A stretch of 6,622 nucleotides of DNA from DASTRU01 sp035761045 (lineage in GTDB: Bacteria > Pseudomonadota > Gammaproteobacteria > Burkholderiales > Burkholderiaceae_E), in assembly GCA_035761045.1 (NCBI GenBank), contig DASTRU010000159.1, forward strand, positions 1 through 6,622, in the 5' to 3' direction. The notes under the pieces were generated by a model. The model was not told the DNA's origin, ran no database searches, and saw only the letters and a program-made list of their open reading frames with translations. The position numbers were made by a program, and so were the translations under genes. Shown piece after piece: positions 4,363-6,622 of the stretch; position 1 is the stretch's first letter, and each line of letters begins with the position of its first letter.

Positions 4363-5714
4363 GAAAGCGCTCCCGCCTCAACGGCTTCCAATCGTTGCGC
4401 GAGGTGTTGAACCGCGCCCGTAAGCTCGGTCAACATCCCGTACATATCGATGCGCGCGCCATCCGTAATGGATTCGGGGGATTCCTCGACGACAAGCCCC
4501 GCGCGAACTCGCTTGTTTGCATCAGATTTCAAGCGATAGAGTCGTGGCCGCCATGACATGACTCGCGTTAGTGCTTCGCTCGGAAGTAAATCCTCGATGT
4601 CTTGTTTTATTGATGCACTTGACGAGACATTGAACGCGGTTGCTGACATGGCGCCGGTAGCCGACAGGTTTCCCGACACATCCAAAGTAAGCCTCGTTAC
4701 CCCATTGGTGCCCAAAAAAATTGGCGAGTTGTCGGTGTTCATGATTCGCAGCCCAGCGGAAAAGCTAAAGCTCGTTCTGCTATTGCCGATAGCGTCTGTA
4801 ACGTTGATTGTTTTTGCGTCAAGAACGCCAGCGCTAGAAAGTCGTGCAGCAACGCCGCCTGAAAGGCTCGTCTGAAGGTTGATGCTGTTATTCGAGTAAA
4901 TCAGAAACTCAGCGCTGTATGCGCCGCCAAGAACACCCGATGTATTGCCAAGAGCCGCGACGACAGACGCGCCATTCGATATCTGAATCTGCGTACCGGC
5001 CGCCGTACCGCTGTTATTTCCACGAAAAATATGCCCCGTCGCGGCAGATGTAACGCCAAACGTATTTGAACCTTGCGCCGTCAACGCCCCAGTCACAGTC
5101 GCGTTTCCGTTGATAGTTCCGTTACCCAGCGACCACAACGCCTGCCCATAACTCAGCGCGTCACCATTTGCACTTGCTGGCGCTAGATCAACAACTTTGT
5201 TGTTGTTCATGTCTAGATTGCCCGACATGCCGCCGCTACCCAGTGACCAATTGGACTGCCCATAACTCAGGGCATCGCCGTTCGCTGCCCCGGCACCAAG
5301 CGAGGTAATTTTGTTCGACGACATTGCCACCGCGCCGGTGAACGTACCCGCGGCAAGTGACCACGCAGACTGGCCATAACTAAGTGCGTCACCGCCGGCG
5401 GTCGCGGACGACAGGCCCGTGATTTTGTTATTGGCCATCGCGATCGCGCCGCTCATGATGCCGCCCGTGCGCGCAAGCGCCGCAGTTGCTGTTGTTAGCG
5501 CTTGGGATGCTGTCGTGCCTGCCGCCGCTGCCGATGCCACGCCGTTATTCGCAATCGCCGTCGTCGTGGTCAGGGTGTTCGATACTGAGTTGAACGTGTT
5601 ATTGACGGCATCGAAGGCGGCGGTAATCAAATTGAATTCCGCGTTAACCTCGGCCGCCTTTGCTTTCGTCCCCGGAACAAACGCGGCCACGAAGTTGTAA
5701 AAGGGATTGCTCAT
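4359..5714 (-). CDS. Tail fibre protein with shaft repeats and S74-like C-terminal intramolecular chaperone
   Basis: A 451-residue protein likely to form a trimeric host-recognition fibre. The N-terminus (MSNPFYNFVAAFVPGTKAKA) is of a kind common at the virion-attachment end of phage fibres. Residues 24-82 are Ala/Thr/Asn-rich and helical. Residues 83-196 hold three 38-residue repeats around GDALSYGQ. Residues 200-360 are Ser/Gly/Asn-rich and beta-type. Residues 365-451 resemble the peptidase S74 chaperone that trimerises fibres and is then self-cleaved: S365 and K370 (SSASIK) align with the Ser-Asp-x-x-Leu-Lys cleavage motif, followed by DIEDL, a W-RPRLYRL strand and a terminal helix (LTELTGAVQHLAQRLEAVE). 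The usual Asp after the serine is replaced by Ser. The start at 5714 overlaps the previous stop by ATGA and has only a G-run as a weak Shine-Dalgarno. GC falls to about 50% in 4561-4920, suggesting exchange of the receptor-binding part. Confidence 0.88.
   Translation of the reverse strand: MSNPFYNFVAAFVPGTKAKAAEVNAEFNLITAAFDAVNNTFNSVSNTLTTTTAIANNGVASAAAAGTTASQALTTATAALARTGGIMSGAIAMANNKITGLSSATAGGDALSYGQSAWSLAAGTFTGAVAMSSNKITSLGAGAANGDALSYGQSNWSLGSGGMSGNLDMNNNKVVDLAPASANGDALSYGQALWSLGNGTINGNATVTGALTAQGSNTFGVTSAATGHIFRGNNSGTAAGTQIQISNGASVVAALGNTSGVLGGAYSAEFLIYSNNSINLQTSLSGGVAARLSSAGVLDAKTINVTDAIGNSRTSFSFSAGLRIMNTDNSPIFLGTNGVTRLTLDVSGNLSATGAMSATAFNVSSSASIKQDIEDLLPSEALTRVMSWRPRLYRLKSDANKRVRAGLVVEESPESITDGARIDMYGMLTELTGAVQHLAQRLEAVEAGALS
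5127..5468 (-). repeat. Three tandem 114-bp (38-residue) shaft repeats in the fibre gene
   Basis: Three in-frame units with exact 114-base spacing: the CATAACT landmark starts at 5375, 5261 and 5147. They encode residues 83-120, 121-158 and 159-196. Each has the pattern M-x-x-N-K-I/V-x-x-L-x-x-A-x-A-x-G-DALSYGQ-x-x-WSL. A fourth, decayed start (GNGTINGNATV) follows. The GDALSYGQ core is identical in protein but differs at synonymous third positions between copies, so the duplication is old and kept by protein-level selection. The pattern recalls the M-x-x-x-KI-x-x-L-x-x-P-x-x-x-x-DA repeats of other phage fibre shafts. Confidence 0.93.
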
Positions 5715-6622
5715 AGCCCGAAGCCCCCGCGAGGCCGCTGGCCTCGATTGTTGAAGTTGTAAATCCCTGACTCAATCGTGATCGGCGGCTTGATCTCACC
5801 ACCGTGATAAATCACCAGTGATATCGCCAACCCATTGCCGTCGATGTTGAACTCGGGATAAGTGATCGAGCCTCGCTCATCGCCTACGTCCCAAGCCAAC
5901 TCATCCCAGTTCGCCACGTCCCACGCATCGGACAACACGGAACGCTGCGCGCCCACCGTCTGTGCGATGTCCGCCTCGGTTAACGAGTAATCAAACTCAG
6001 GTTTAACCAACACGCTCACCGGGCGCGGCGCGACGATCTGCAAACTGCCCGACAAGAATTGCTTAAGCACGCGCGGCGAACCGCACGAATCAGACGCCAA
6101 GCGCAAAATGTGCTCAATGGCGATACCGTCATAGGAGTAGCCAACATCCAAGCGGTAAACAAATCCATTTGCTGCGCCCATCAACAACATCGCGTTGCCG
6201 TTGGCGTCCTCACCCGCAAACAAGCATGTGGGCACCACCGGCAAACGAAAAAACGAATACCCCGCCAAACGGTCGCCGCGATACGTCAACGTAAAGCCCA
6301 AGCCGTCGCTGTAGAACGCTCGGTACTGCGCTTTATCCTTGACCGGTACGCACCCCACCAGCATGCGACGACGGCGCTTAAGGAATTGGTCAATGCGTTG
6401 CGATATCGACGCGCTCTCAAAGTCGCCAAACGATTGCGTCGCCTGCAACGGCATCAAACCGCGCTCATCGATCGCCAACACATCCCCGTTCGGGGCTTCG
6501 CACACCGAGCCCGCATATGCGCCCGACGTATCGGAGCCGTCTTGCAAGTCCCAGTCGGCCGCGCTCTTACCGTAAAGAAACTTCGTCGAGTTCAAGCAAT
6601 AGATGACGAGCACGCCGCCCTT
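5711..6622 (-). CDS. Phage tail hub/nozzle-like virion protein, 3' part (5' end beyond window)
   Basis: The frame is open to the window edge (303 codons plus TGA visible), so the true start lies outside. A GTG at 6613 is the first possible start but has no reason to be preferred. The visible protein is beta-rich: Asp/Gly turn motifs around residues 18-50 and 133-160 (counted from that GTG) look like propeller or sheet loops. A Trp-Asp repeat follows at about 230-243 (AWDVANWDELAWDVGD). The C-terminus runs GNGLAISLVIYHGGE, a Pro-Pro and then an Arg/Gly-rich end. This ending, a Gly-x-Gly strand, a short insertion and a final strand with arginines, is what I recall from T7 gp12-like nozzle or hub proteins of podoviruses and related tail proteins. 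That is family memory, not a search result. It overlaps the fibre gene by ATGA, which fits a tail-tip module. It could also be another structural adaptor. Confidence 0.6.
   Translation of the reverse strand, partial: KGGVLVIYCLNSTKFLYGKSAADWDLQDGSDTSGAYAGSVCEAPNGDVLAIDERGLMPLQATQSFGDFESASISQRIDQFLKRRRRMLVGCVPVKDKAQYRAFYSDGLGFTLTYRGDRLAGYSFFRLPVVPTCLFAGEDANGNAMLLMGAANGFVYRLDVGYSYDGIAIEHILRLASDSCGSPRVLKQFLSGSLQIVAPRPVSVLVKPEFDYSLTEADIAQTVGAQRSVLSDAWDVANWDELAWDVGDERGSITYPEFNIDGNGLAISLVIYHGGEIKPPITIESGIYNFNNRGQRPRGGFGL
5730..5746 (-). promoter_or_regulatory. Perfect 7-bp inverted repeat upstream of the fibre start
   Basis: CGAGGCC (5730-5736) and GGCCTCG (5740-5746) are exact reverse complements with a 3-base spacer. 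In the minus-strand mRNA they can fold into a GC-rich hairpin ending 15 bases before the fibre ATG at 5714. It lies within the last codons of the hub-like gene (the GQRPRG region). It may influence re-initiation at a start with a poor Shine-Dalgarno. There is no U-tract, so it is not a terminator. It could be a chance product of the coding sequence. Confidence 0.4.

Noticed and set aside
1..6622. tRNA genes, CRISPR array, insertion sequence ends, attachment site, integrase or lysis enzyme
   Set aside because: No regular spacer-repeat pattern, cloverleaf, terminal inverted repeat pair, transposase, recombinase or lysozyme motif was seen. The window is filled by virion-type genes with gaps of at most 15 bases.

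Overview
This window is a solid block of eight intact or partial protein genes plus one small ORF-like gene, all on the minus strand. It reads as the late (virion) region of a tailed bacteriophage or prophage. Several proteins carry phage hallmarks: a tail fibre with an N-terminus typical of phage fibres, a tandem shaft repeat and an S74-type C-terminal chaperone; a hub-like protein with a Trp-Asp repeat; and a run of Ala/Gln-rich, coiled-coil or Gly/Ala-rich proteins like the internal or ejection proteins of podoviruses. GC is high over much of the window (80 of 120 bases in 1-120) but near 50% over part of the fibre gene. Strong AGGAGG-type Shine-Dalgarno sites point to a Gram-negative, probably proteobacterial, host. 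The sequence alone does not give the host genus, or say whether this is a free phage or a prophage.

In transcription order (right to left) the layout is as follows. (1) 6622-5711: 3' part of a tail hub/nozzle-like protein, cut by the window edge. (2) 5714-4359: tail fibre with three 38-residue repeats and an S74-like chaperone. (3) 4362-3913: single-pass membrane protein. (4) 3897-3685: 70-residue unknown. (5) 3692-2589: Gln/Ala-rich virion protein with a Pro/Gly/Tyr-rich tail. (6) 2589-2146: GNAT-like acetyltransferase. (7) 2136-1348: Ala/Gly-rich, hydrophobic protein. (8) 1346-786: 186-residue helical protein with a GTG start. (9) 789-1: 5' part of a long charged coiled-coil protein running off the left edge.

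The genes are packed almost without gaps: three 4-base ATGA overlaps, one TAATG, one 8-base overlap, and gaps of only 1, 9 and 15 bases. I see no promoter, terminator, tRNA, CRISPR array or insertion sequence, so the block is most likely one polycistronic late transcript with translational coupling. The two genes with poor or no Shine-Dalgarno site (fibre and acetyltransferase) each have a perfect inverted repeat in the mRNA just upstream of their start. The gene for the Gln/Ala-rich protein has its Shine-Dalgarno displayed in the loop of an 8-bp hairpin that reaches into the start codon.

A plausible working picture is that genes 1-2 build the tail tip and host-binding fibre, while genes 5 and 7-9 are internal proteins ejected with the DNA. 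The acetyltransferase sits inside that ejection cluster, so it may modify virion proteins or be delivered to the host. These roles are inferred from composition and context, apart from the fibre, whose family features are visible.
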